This document shows, in pieces, positions 15,412 through 22,758 of a stretch of DNA of 31,829 nucleotides; within the stretch, counting starts at the first letter, position 1, and each line of letters opens with the position of its first letter. The notes under the pieces are model-generated. The model was not told the DNA's origin, ran no database searches, and saw only the letters and a list, made by a program, of their open reading frames with translations. The DNA comes from a bacterium (GTDB lineage: Bacteria > Bacillota > Clostridia > Oscillospirales > Oscillospiraceae). A program made the position numbers and the translations under genes. Location of the stretch: positions 1 to 31,829 of the forward strand of contig SFQY01000031.1 of NCBI GenBank assembly GCA_004562395.1, written 5' to 3'.

Positions 15412-16304
15412 GACTCTTTTTTCTTCTGCATCAGGCGGATGGCGTGGTGCAGGTTTTCCACCATGACCTCCTGGTGTCCGTCTTCCTTCTCGCCGTCCAG
15501 GGTCCAGGGCATGTCGGGATTGGCGAAGATTTTCACGGTTCGGGCGCTGCGGAAGGTGATCATTTCGCAGTTGTACTTCTGGCTCTGGACCGCCCGGATA
15601 CACTCGCCGATCTCCTCCAGGTTCCGGGCTGCCCGGACCAGCAGAATCTCAAACAGCCCGTCGCCCATGTCCACCTGCCTGGGGTCCAGGGTCAGAATGC
15701 CGCCGATGGAGGTGGAATTGCAGATGGCTCCGAAGAGGAAGTCGTCCTCCACCACTTCCCCGTCGATCTCCATGCGGATATGCTCGTTGCGGATCTGGGA
15801 CAGCTCGGAGATGCCTCCCAGCACATAGGCGGTGTGGCCCAGGGCGTTCTTGATGTTCTGGGGAACCACGTAGCTGGACTTGGTGAAGGCGCCGAAGGAG
15901 GCCACGTAGGAGAAGTACCGCTGGCCGAACCGGCCCACGTCATAGGCCACCGGCTCTCCCTCCACGATGTCCCGGGCGGCCTGGAGCAGATTTCCCGACA
16001 GCTTCAGGCTGGAGGCAAAATCGTTGGTGGTTCCCGCGGGGATATAGCCGATGGGGGTCGTGGAGCCAGCCCTCAGCACACCGGTGATGACCTCGTTGAG
16101 GGTGCCGTCGCCGCCGCAGCAGACCACCAGATCCATGCTGTTGGCCCACCGCTGAGCCTCCACGGAGGCGTCTCCCTGGCCCGTTGTCATGTGGGTCACG
16201 ACCTCGTATCCCGCCTGGGAGAACAGCAGCAGAATCTCGGACAGGGCCTTGTTGGCCTTTTTCTGCCCGGCAAAGGGGTTCATGATAAACAGCATCTTTT
16301 TCAT
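15408..16304 (-). CDS. Diacylglycerol/lipid kinase (YegS/BmrU family)
   Basis: A 298-residue lipid kinase. The N-terminal MKKMLFIMNPFAGQKKA matches the NP.aG nucleotide strand, VVCCGGDGTLNEVITG near residues 60-75 is the diagnostic GGDGT catalytic motif, and GTTNDFASSL follows near 92. The C-terminal half is the beta-sandwich with FGAICNSTSIGG and DMGDGLFE. It would phosphorylate diacylglycerol or a related membrane lipid at the cytoplasmic face. It is transcribed from a good promoter (16351-16378) divergently from a glycerophosphodiesterase gene, which fits a shared lipid-turnover theme. Start ATG has an AGAGGA site. Confidence 0.93.
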   Translation of the reverse strand: MKKMLFIMNPFAGQKKANKALSEILLLFSQAGYEVVTHMTTGQGDASVEAQRWANSMDLVVCCGGDGTLNEVITGVLRAGSTTPIGYIPAGTTNDFASSLKLSGNLLQAARDIVEGEPVAYDVGRFGQRYFSYVASFGAFTKSSYVVPQNIKNALGHTAYVLGGISELSQIRNEHIRMEIDGEVVEDDFLFGAICNSTSIGGILTLDPRQVDMGDGLFEILLVRAARNLEEIGECIRAVQSQKYNCEMITFRSARTVKIFANPDMPWTLDGEKEDGHQEVMVENLHHAIRLMQKKKES

Positions 16305-16350
16305 TGGAATTCATCCTCTGCTTTTCGGTCATTTTTTATCTATTTCCTTT

Positions 16351-16378
16351 ATTATATCACCCGGGAGGAAATTGGCAA
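16351..16378 (-). promoter_or_regulatory. Promoter of the lipid kinase-Nudix operon
   Basis: Minus strand TTGCCA (16373-16378), 16-bp spacer, TATAAT (16351-16356), 47 nt before the lipid kinase ATG. Confidence 0.7.
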
Positions 16379-16444
16379 GCGCTTTACGGAGCTTTTACAG
16401 ATTGGCTGTGGAAAGTTTACGATTTCTTAACATCCCGAAAATGG

Positions 16445-16473
16445 TTGCTTTCCGGGGCAGGGAATGGTATAGT
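16445..16473 (+). promoter_or_regulatory. Promoter of the glycerophosphodiesterase gene
   Basis: TTGCTT (16445-16450), 17-bp spacer ending in a TGG extended -10, then TATAGT (16468-16473), 26 nt before the ATG. Confidence 0.7.
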
Positions 16474-16498
16474 GGGGAAAAAAGAAAGGACTGATAGT

Positions 16499-17329
16499 AT
16501 GCTGGAATTTTTGCTCGCGCTGGTGCTTCTGTGGATCCTGGCCCTCCGGTGCCGCCGGAACCGGCCGGGACTGGCGGATCTGCGGAACTGGTCCTACGCC
16601 CACCGGGGACTCCACGGACCGGGAGTTCCGGAGAACAGCATGGTTGCCTTCCGGGCCGCCCTGGATGGGGGCTTCGGGGTGGAGCTGGATGTCCATCTGC
16701 TGAAGGACGGCAACCTGGCGGTGATGCATGACTCCCTGCTGAACCGGACCACGGGCCAGGCCGGACGGATGGAGGATCTGACCACGGAGGATCTGAAGCA
16801 CTATTTCCTGGAGGGCACCGCCGAGACCATCCCGGAATTTGCGGAGGTGCTGGCCCTCTTTGGGGGAAGGGCCCCGCTGATCATCGAGCTGAAGAGCGCC
16901 GACGGCAACCACGCCGCCCTGACGGAGGCCGCCTGCAAGCTGCTGGAGGGCTATCCCGGACCCTTCTGCATGGAGTCCTTCGACCCCAAGTGCGTGGCCT
17001 GGCTCCGGAAGAACCGGCCCGACATCATCCGGGGACAGCTGGCGGAGAATTTCTTCCGCAGCCGCAATGACCTGCCGGACCACCTGAAGTTCCTGGCCAC
17101 CAACCTGCTGTTCAATTTCCTGACGGTGCCGGATTTCATCGCCTACAAGTTTGCCGACAGGAACACCACCCCCAGCACGGTGCTGTGCCGGAAGCTGTGG
17201 GGGGCCCAGGGGGTCAGCTGGACCCTGCGGACCCGGGAGGAATACGATACCGCCGTCAGCGAAGGCTGGCTGCCCATTTTCGAGGGTTTCCTGCCGGATA
17301 AGCCCCGGCTCCCGGAAGGGGAGGAATAA
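16499..17329 (+). CDS. Glycerophosphodiester phosphodiesterase, membrane-anchored
   Basis: A 276-residue GDPD-family enzyme that hydrolyses glycerophosphodiesters to glycerol-3-phosphate and an alcohol. An N-terminal hydrophobic helix (LEFLLALVLLWILAL, about 2-16) probably anchors it. Catalytic and metal motifs follow: AHRGLHGPGVPENS (HR...E..S, near 36), GVELDVHLLKDG (E.D.H), AVMHD, and later LIIELKSADGN. The start at 16499 has AAAGGA upstream; earlier ATGs in frame run through the promoter. Monocistronic, divergent from the lipid kinase operon; repeat element B begins directly after its stop. Confidence 0.93.
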   Translation: MLEFLLALVLLWILALRCRRNRPGLADLRNWSYAHRGLHGPGVPENSMVAFRAALDGGFGVELDVHLLKDGNLAVMHDSLLNRTTGQAGRMEDLTTEDLKHYFLEGTAETIPEFAEVLALFGGRAPLIIELKSADGNHAALTEAACKLLEGYPGPFCMESFDPKCVAWLRKNRPDIIRGQLAENFFRSRNDLPDHLKFLATNLLFNFLTVPDFIAYKFADRNTTPSTVLCRKLWGAQGVSWTLRTREEYDTAVSEGWLPIFEGFLPDKPRLPEGEE

Positions 17330-17334
17330 AAGAG

Positions 17335-17640
17335 AATGTGCATATCGGTTTACTCAGTAGCCCGATAAATTGGAATTTGTAAGGATGAGTGCCGCGCAAT
17401 GCCTTCCCCCGGGGGGAAGGGGGACCGCGAAGCGGTGGATGAGGAATGGCGACACCTTACCATTTGCAATGCGGTCAATTCAAACGGTACAGACTTCCCC
17501 AGTGTACCTTTTTAACGAAATGCATACAGATTCGGAACATATCGCCGTTCCTCATCCGCCCCAGTGTGCGCACTGGGGCACCTTCCCCCCGGGGGAAGGT
17601 ATCTCGTATCTTATATCTCGGTTCCCTGCGCCTTCGGCGA
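17335..17640. repeat. Copy B of the intergenic palindromic element
   Basis: It starts with AATGTGCATATCGG and GATAAATTGGAATTTGT, then the core 17402-17600 in the orientation opposite to copy A (ACCGCgaaGCGGT hairpin first, GCCCCAGTG..CACTGGGGC last), each core end marked by CCTTCCCCC/GGGGGGAAGG. The right outer arm is replaced by the TATCTCGTATCTTATATCT tract and CTGCGCCTTCGGCG also seen at 215-255. The core is full length (199 bp). Confidence 0.85.
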
Positions 17641-17859
17641 CGGGCGACCGCAAGGGTGGTGCGCCGCGCAGCGAATCATAAATCTCAATGATTGCCGGTG
17701 GCAATCATGCCATAATTTATGCCCCTACGCGGGGACGCCCGTTATTAAGTTACACATAAATTCCGGTATGGCGGGGGCTGTGGCTGACAGCTTTGGCTGG
17801 GGTGGGTCCGTGATTTCTTCCGGCGGGGGCGGGCTTTGACAGGATTTTTCCCCCGGGGG
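17641..17859. other. Gene-free region before tadA with small palindromes
   Basis: No gene is supportable. ATGATTGCC (17688-17696) and GGCAATCAT (17700-17708) form a perfect 9-bp hairpin with a 3-nt loop, followed by a CCCCTACGCGGGG-type palindrome (about 17725-17737). These look like further short intergenic repeats. Confidence 0.5.
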
Positions 17860-17868
17860 TGGTATACT
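17860..17868 (+). promoter_or_regulatory. Extended -10 promoter candidate for tadA
   Basis: TGG-TATACT (TG at 17860-17861, -10 at 17863-17868). A TTGACA at 17836-17841 lies 21 bp upstream, too far for a standard spacer, so the extended -10 carries the call. The leader contains the 14-bp palindrome GGGGAAATTTCCCC. Confidence 0.45.
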
Positions 17869-17952
17869 GGTGCCGTGGTCTCCGGAGGGGAAATTTCCCC
17901 TTTTCTCCGCCGCCGTTTCGTGCTATCATGGTTTCAAAAAGGAGGCGGCACA

Positions 17953-18432
17953 GTGGACGACCTGTACTATATGGATCTTGCCCTGGAGCTGGCCAGGGAG
18001 GCCTTTGACCGGGGAGAGGTCCCCGTGGGCTGCGTCATCGTCCGGGGGGACCAGGTGGTGGGCCGGGGCAGCAACCGGCGGGAGGGGGACAAGTCTGCCC
18101 TTGCTCACGCGGAGCTGGAGGCCATCGGCCAGGCCTGCCGGACCCTGGGAGGCTGGCGGCTGTGGGAATGCACGCTGTATGTGACTCTGGAGCCCTGCCC
18201 CATGTGCGCCGGCGCCATCCTCAACGCCCGGATCCCCCGGGTGGTCTACGGGGCCTCCGACCCCAAGTGCGGCGCGGTGGGCTCCGTGTGCAGCCTGTTT
18301 GACATGCGCTTCAACCACCATCCCCAGGTGGAGGCGGGGGTCCGGGAGGCCGAAGCCGCCGCCCTGCTGACGTCCTTTTTCCAAAAGCTGCGCCTGGAGC
18401 TGCGGACAAGACCCAAGTGGAAGCCCAAATGA
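17953..18432 (+). CDS. tRNA-specific adenosine deaminase TadA
   Basis: A 159-residue zinc deaminase that converts A34 of tRNA-Arg(ACG) to inosine. Zinc and catalytic residues are His52 and Glu54 (AHAELEAIG) and Cys82 and Cys85 (EPCPMCAGAIL), matching E. coli His57/Glu59/Cys87/Cys90. The start is a GTG at 17953 immediately after a strong AAGGAGG (17939-17945); reading from the in-frame ATG at 17836 would add 39 residues with no family match. Length matches the family. The neighbour spoIIP begins 37 nt later and may be co-transcribed. Confidence 0.94.
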   Translation: MDDLYYMDLALELAREAFDRGEVPVGCVIVRGDQVVGRGSNRREGDKSALAHAELEAIGQACRTLGGWRLWECTLYVTLEPCPMCAGAILNARIPRVVYGASDPKCGAVGSVCSLFDMRFNHHPQVEAGVREAEAAALLTSFFQKLRLELRTRPKWKPK

Positions 18433-18469
18433 ACGCCACTGGACACGTTTCGAAAAGGGGGATGTGGGA

Positions 18470-19444
18470 TTGGATCAGCGGCATCAGGCCCTTCGGGTGG
18501 GCCTTTCGGCCATCCTCTGCGCGCTGGTGTTCCGGCTTTTTTCCATGGGGATCCCGGAAAAGGTGGTCTCCTGGCTGACACAGCCCGATACCGCGGCCTT
18601 TCTGACATATCTGGAAACCGGACGGAATGTCCGGTTTTCGCCGTCTTTGGAGGCGTTTTCGCCGGATTTCGTGGAATCTCCCCCGGCATCGGCGCCGGAA
18701 CCCACCCAGGCGGCCCTTCCGTCCTTTTCCGATCCGGAGTCGGTGGAGATTTACAATGCCAGCGCCAAGCAGCCGGATATGGCCGCGCTGCTGGCCAAGC
18801 CCCTGACCTGGCAGCTGCGGGGGGAGGAGCCGACGGTGCTGATCCTGCACACCCACACCACGGAAAGCTATACCAAGACCGGGCAGGACTACCGGGAGAC
18901 CGCCTCCTGGCGGACTCTGGCCGAGGACTACAACATGCTCTCCGTGGGGCAGCTGGTGGTAGAGGTTCTGGCAGAGTACGGCATCACCGCCCTCCAGGAC
19001 CGGAGCCTCCATGACTACCCCTCCTACAACGGCTCCTACACCGACGCCCGGAAGTCCATCCGGGAATATCTGGAGGAATACCCCTCCATCGCCCTGGTGC
19101 TGGACCTGCACCGGGACGCCTCGGAGGGCGCCGGTGGGCAGCTGCGCACCGTGGCCAGCGTGGAGGGGCAGACCGCTGCCCAGCTGATGCTGGTGCTGGG
19201 GACGAATCATGAGGATTATGAGGAAAATCTGAGTCTGGCCCTGAAGCTCCACGCCCAGCTGGAAAGCCAGTGCCCCGGCATCACCCGGCCGCTGCAGCTC
19301 CGGGCTGCCCGGTTCAACCAGGACCTGAGTCCCGGGGCGCTGCTGGTGGAGGTGGGAGCCGCGGGGAATACCCATGCCGAAGCCCTGCTGGCGGCCCGGG
19401 AGCTGGCGAAGGCCGTGGCTGCCCTGGCGGAGGGAACGCAGTAA
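18470..19444 (+). CDS. Stage II sporulation protein P (peptidoglycan amidase)
   Basis: A 324-residue SpoIIP-type N-acetylmuramoyl-L-alanine amidase of the engulfment (DMP) complex. An N-terminal membrane helix (VGLSAILCALVFRLF) anchors it. The catalytic core shows VLILHTHTTESY (first His and Glu ligands), DYPSYNGSYTDARKSI, ALVLDLHRDA (second His), and a final LLVEVGAAGNTHAEA. The start is uncertain: a TTG at 18470 has good spacing from AAGGGGG, while a GTG at 18464 is too close. It shows that the organism can sporulate. Sigma-factor recognition sites were not identified. Confidence 0.9.
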   Translation: MDQRHQALRVGLSAILCALVFRLFSMGIPEKVVSWLTQPDTAAFLTYLETGRNVRFSPSLEAFSPDFVESPPASAPEPTQAALPSFSDPESVEIYNASAKQPDMAALLAKPLTWQLRGEEPTVLILHTHTTESYTKTGQDYRETASWRTLAEDYNMLSVGQLVVEVLAEYGITALQDRSLHDYPSYNGSYTDARKSIREYLEEYPSIALVLDLHRDASEGAGGQLRTVASVEGQTAAQLMLVLGTNHEDYEENLSLALKLHAQLESQCPGITRPLQLRAARFNQDLSPGALLVEVGAAGNTHAEALLAARELAKAVAALAEGTQ

Positions 19445-19451
19445 CGACAAC

Positions 19452-19482
19452 CCCCCGGCCCTGAGAGGATCAGAGCCGGGGG
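19452..19482. terminator. Terminator between spoIIP and the aminotransferase gene
   Basis: CCCCCGGC (19452-19459) pairs with GCCGGGGG (19475-19482), with a CTGA/TCAG inner stem, followed by TTTGTCT. It lies between convergent genes. Confidence 0.75.
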
Positions 19483-19513
19483 TTTGTCTGCCGGAAGGTA
19501 TTGCGGGGCGGTA

Positions 19514-20701
19514 TCAGGCCTTGGGGAACGCTTCCATCAGGGTCTGGAAGACGGGGAGGCTTCTCTGGATCAGGTCGTAGCTGACGCAGTAGCAGATCCG
19601 GAAATAACCGGGGCAGCCGAAGCCGTCGCCGGGGACTACCAGCAGGTCCTTCTGCTTGGCAAGCTCCGAGAACCGGTTGGCGTCGCCGCCGGGGGCCTTG
19701 ATGAACAGGTAGAAGGCGCCGTCGGGCTTGGCCATTTCGTAGCCCATGGCCGTCAGTCCCTCGTAAAGGGCCCGGCGGTTGCGGTCGTAGCTTTGAAGAT
19801 CCGGCCGCAGACCGGCGCACCGGGCGATGACCTTCTGCCACAGGCTGGGGGCGCAGACGTGGCCGCAGGCCCGGGCCGCTCCCGCCACGGCTGCATAGAG
19901 CCGCTGGCTGTCGGTGGCCTCCCGGGACACATAAATATAGCCGATCCGTTCGCCGGGGAGGGACAGGGACTTGGAATAGGAGTAGCAGATGATGGTGTCC
20001 GGGTAGATCTGGGGGATGAAGGGCACCTCCACTCCGTAGGCCAGCTCCCGGTAGGGCTCGTCGGAGATCAGGTAAATGGGGTGTCCGTATTGGGCGGCCT
20101 TTTCTTTGAGAAGACTGCCCAGAGCCGTCAGGGTCTGCCGGGTGTAGACCACGCCGGAGGGGTTATTGGGAGAGTTGATGAGGATGGCCTGGGTGTGGGG
20201 ACCGATCATTTCCTTCACGGCCTCCAGGTCGATCTGGAAGGAGGGCACGTCGGGGGGCACCACCCGGAAGGTCAGCCCCGCCTCCTGGGCGAAGGGCTTG
20301 TACTCCGGAAAATAGGGGGCCACCGCCAGCAGCTCCCCGCCGGGCACCGCCAGAGCCCGGAACACTGCCACCAGCTCCGGCGCGGCGCCGCAGCCCAGGA
20401 AGAAATCCTCCGGGGCGGTTTCGGCTCCGTACCGGGCATTCAGGTCATCGGAAATGGCCTTCCGGGCGGCGTAGTCGCCTACGGCGGAGGTGTAGCCGTG
20501 GACCAGCAGGGAGTCGGTGTCCGCCAGGATGTCCCGGACGGCCTGGTTCACCTCCGGCGGCGAAGGGATGGAGGGGTTGCCCAGGGAATAGTCGTAGACG
20601 TTCTCCCGGCCCACCAGGGCTGCGCGCTGGCAGCCGTATTCAAACAGGTCCCGGATGCAGGAGCGGTTGGCTCCCAGTGCGTAGGCGTTTTCACTCAGCA
20701 T
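19514..20701 (-). CDS. Class I/II PLP-dependent aminotransferase
   Basis: A 395-residue fold-type I aminotransferase of the aspartate aminotransferase superfamily. It shows YDYSLGNPS near residue 37, YTSAVGDYAAR (70-80), INSPNNPSGVVY (175-186), ISDEPYREL with Asp214, and the PLP lysine Lys244 in SYSKSLSLPGERIGY. Members with this pattern are often alanine- or aspartate-type aminotransferases, but specificity cannot be read. The ATG at 20701 follows CGGAGGAA; 19 nt separate it from the upstream exonuclease gene, so the two form an operon. Confidence 0.93.
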   Translation of the reverse strand: MLSENAYALGANRSCIRDLFEYGCQRAALVGRENVYDYSLGNPSIPSPPEVNQAVRDILADTDSLLVHGYTSAVGDYAARKAISDDLNARYGAETAPEDFFLGCGAAPELVAVFRALAVPGGELLAVAPYFPEYKPFAQEAGLTFRVVPPDVPSFQIDLEAVKEMIGPHTQAILINSPNNPSGVVYTRQTLTALGSLLKEKAAQYGHPIYLISDEPYRELAYGVEVPFIPQIYPDTIICYSYSKSLSLPGERIGYIYVSREATDSQRLYAAVAGAARACGHVCAPSLWQKVIARCAGLRPDLQSYDRNRRALYEGLTAMGYEMAKPDGAFYLFIKAPGGDANRFSELAKQKDLLVVPGDGFGCPGYFRICYCVSYDLIQRSLPVFQTLMEAFPKA

Positions 20702-20720
20702 GTGGATTCCTCCGTTTTTT

Positions 20721-21413
20721 TCAGGGGTGTTCGTACAGCGGACGGAGGGGGTCATAGCCCTGGGGCCGGTAGGTCACGGAGCCGATGGCCTTTCCCTCGA
20801 TGCCGTACTTGGGATTGTAGCCGAACAGGTTTACATAACGATCAAGATCGTCCTTTTCCTTTTCCATTTCCTCCATGACGGCCAGGGTGGCGATGACATC
20901 GTCCACCGCCCGGTGGGAGTTGACCACCTTGCCGGAGAGGCCGTACTGCTCGATGGCGCTGCACAGCCGGTGGGGGTAGCTGTGGCGGTCCCGGTAGACG
21001 GTGAGCAGATCCAGCTTGTCCTTGCCCTTGAGAATGGCGGGGTCCCCGTCCCGCAGCAGCATGTAGAACAGGAAGCTCAGGTCGAAGTGGGCGTTGTAGG
21101 CCAGCAGCAGGGTGTTGCCCCGGATCAGCTCCGCGATGTCCCGGCAGACCCGGGTCTTGGGCAGCCCCCGCTCCCGCAGGTCCTGGGTGGAAATGCCGGT
21201 GAGCTGCTGGATCTTGGGAGGTACGAAGCCTCCAGGGGATAGGGCAACCAGTTCGTCGTACTCCCGGACAATGGCCGGGCCTGCCGCTCCCCGCTCCACA
21301 GCCACGGCGGCAAACTCGATGATCTCGTCCCGGCTGTACTGCAGGCCGGTGGTCTCCGTGTCGAAAAGCACCAGGCGGTCGTATTGGGAAAACAGCTTTT
21401 CCAGATTGGGCAT
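20721..21413 (-). CDS. DEDDh 3'-5' exonuclease (DnaQ/epsilon-like)
   Basis: A 230-residue exonuclease-family protein. Exo I is VLFDTETTGL (residues 15-24, Asp and Glu metal ligands), Exo II is YNAHFDLSFL, and Exo III is NSHRAVDDV (His and final Asp of the DEDDh set). The region after the exonuclease core (about 200-230) is unassigned and ends in YRPQGYDPLRPLYEHP. The ATG at 21413 with CAGGAGA is the family-like start; the open frame continues far upstream only because it runs through repeat element C. It may proofread or trim DNA or RNA ends; a polymerase domain is absent. Confidence 0.92.
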   Translation of the reverse strand: MPNLEKLFSQYDRLVLFDTETTGLQYSRDEIIEFAAVAVERGAAGPAIVREYDELVALSPGGFVPPKIQQLTGISTQDLRERGLPKTRVCRDIAELIRGNTLLLAYNAHFDLSFLFYMLLRDGDPAILKGKDKLDLLTVYRDRHSYPHRLCSAIEQYGLSGKVVNSHRAVDDVIATLAVMEEMEKEKDDLDRYVNLFGYNPKYGIEGKAIGSVTYRPQGYDPLRPLYEHP

Positions 21414-21557
21414 ATGTCTATCTCCTGTCTGTATGTGGTATCCCGGGGGAGGGTCTTTGGGGCGCGGCCGGAAACAAGCATTGTGCTTGCCGGCTTTGAT
21501 CAGAAAAGCAATCAATTGGAATTTGACGTTCGAAAAAGCGCACCAAAAAGGGAGTGT

Positions 21558-21592
21558 CATTGCGAACCAGTCCGCAGACTGGTGTGGCAATC
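21558..21592. repeat. Short hairpin repeat (ATTGCGAACCAGTC type)
   Basis: ATTGCgaaCCAGTC and GACTGGtgtGGCAAT form an interrupted stem with loop CGCA (CCAGTC 21567-21572, GACTGG 21577-21582). Degraded related arms occur at 8915-9038. A separate family from the larger element that starts just downstream. Confidence 0.65.
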
Positions 21593-21619
21593 CCCCCAAG
21601 GTTTTAGACCGGTTCCGTG

Positions 21620-21900
21620 GACGGGACGCAATACCTTCCCCCGGGGGGAAGGGGGACCGCGAAGCGGTGGATGAGGAATGGCGACACCTTACCATTCGCA
21701 ATGCAGTTAATTTTAACGGTACAGACTTTTCCAATGTACCTTTTTAACGAAATGAATACAAATTCGGAACAGATCGCCGTTCCTCATCCGCCCCAGTGTG
21801 CGCACTGGGGCACCTTCCCCCCGGGGGAAGGTATTGCGTTGCGGAATCCTTACAAACACCAATTTATCGGGCAGCTGTGTAAAACCGGTATGCACAACAA
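21620..21900. repeat. Copy C of the intergenic palindromic element
   Basis: Core 21634-21831 (198 bp), same orientation as copy B and nearly identical to it: ACCGCgaaGCGGT hairpin, GATGAGGAATGGCGACACC, an AACGGTACAGAC..GTACCTTTTTAACG interior, then the GCCCCAGTG..CACTGGGGC hairpin. The right outer arm (CACCAATTTATCGGGC.., 21855-21870, and ACCGGTATGCACA) is kept; the left arm is replaced by other sequence. It fills most of the 541-nt gap between the exonuclease and CYTH genes. Confidence 0.85.
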
Positions 21901-21954
21901 TCCTTTATGGAAGACCTTGCGGCGATGGGAATTCTGAAGCGGATGACGGGAAAT

Positions 21955-22533
21955 TCAGCCTCGTCCGGCCAGGGCCATGGCCCGCTGGACCTTGCTGGCG
22001 TGTTCCGGCTCCAGGCGGAACCGCAGGGCCAGGCCGTGGGCGAAGGCCACCGCCGCCAGCTCGCTGCCGGACTTCAGCTCCACCTCCACCTCGGCGAAGG
22101 GCTGCTCCCGGCCGCCTCCCAGCAGGCTTCCCTGGTCCAGGGCCAGCTCCAGAACGCAGCCCGGACGCTTCAGGGTGGCCGCCAGCCGGGTGAACCGGGC
22201 GGCGCAGACCTGGGATACTCCGGCTTCGGTCAGCCGGGCCAATTCTTCAGGGGCTCCAAGTTTACATAATTCCGGAACCGCCGCTTCGATGGAGTCTGTT
22301 TCCGTCTCCCACTCCCCCCGGCTGCCGTCGGGCCTGGGGGTCTTCACGGTGCAGACGGCCCTGCCGTTTTCCAGCCGCCGCCGCAGGGTCCAGCGCCGCC
22401 GGGACAGGTCGGCGTTGGGGGTGTCGTAGTAAGCGGTTTCCATGGTGATGGTGACAAACCCGGAAAATTTCTCCCGGATGGCGGCCAGGGTCTCCCCGTC
22501 GGCCCGGTATTTCAGTTCAAATTCCCTGCCCAT
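21955..22533 (-). CDS. CYTH-domain protein (triphosphate tunnel metalloenzyme)
   Basis: A 192-residue protein of the CYTH/adenylate cyclase-thiamine triphosphatase fold. The N-terminal EFELKYR gives the hallmark ExExK motif, and acidic/basic strands follow (TLRRRLENGRAVCTVKTPR, EWETETD, FAEVEVELKSG). Family members hydrolyse or polymerise triphosphates (inorganic triphosphatase, thiamine triphosphatase); no extra CHAD domain is present. The ATG at 22533 has AAGAGGT upstream; the longer open frame is not supported. Divergent from spoIIE, with about 225 bp between them. Confidence 0.9.
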   Translation of the reverse strand: MGREFELKYRADGETLAAIREKFSGFVTITMETAYYDTPNADLSRRRWTLRRRLENGRAVCTVKTPRPDGSRGEWETETDSIEAAVPELCKLGAPEELARLTEAGVSQVCAARFTRLAATLKRPGCVLELALDQGSLLGGGREQPFAEVEVELKSGSELAAVAFAHGLALRFRLEPEHASKVQRAMALAGRG

Positions 22534-22758
22534 AAGCTTACCTCTTTTCAGGGATGAGGGTCGTGGAACGCAAAATGACAGCCCCCCGCCGGGGCGGGAC
22601 GCGGCCGAAAATGAGCGTTTTCCATTTTTCTTTCCCCCCATTATACACCTCCCGGGGCCGGGATGCAAGAATCTTTCCGGCCATTGCGATTACGACGGAA
22701 TATTTTTCTCCGGCGTGATAGGATTTTGCTATCTTCAAAGGAAAGGCGTGGTGTACGA

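Noticed and set aside
17370..17691. Plus-strand ORFs of 80-100 codons within repeat copy B (and similar ones in copies A, C, D and E)
   Set aside because: They recur as the same peptides wherever the non-coding repeat occurs, on both strands, with no ribosome site or family.
17836..17868. TTGACA and TATACT as a standard promoter of tadA
   Set aside because: The spacer is 21 bp, too long; only the extended -10 is kept as a candidate.
21414..21734. N-terminal extension of the exonuclease reading frame
   Set aside because: The extra codons translate repeat element C; the ATG at 21413 has a ribosome site and the exonuclease motif follows at the usual distance.
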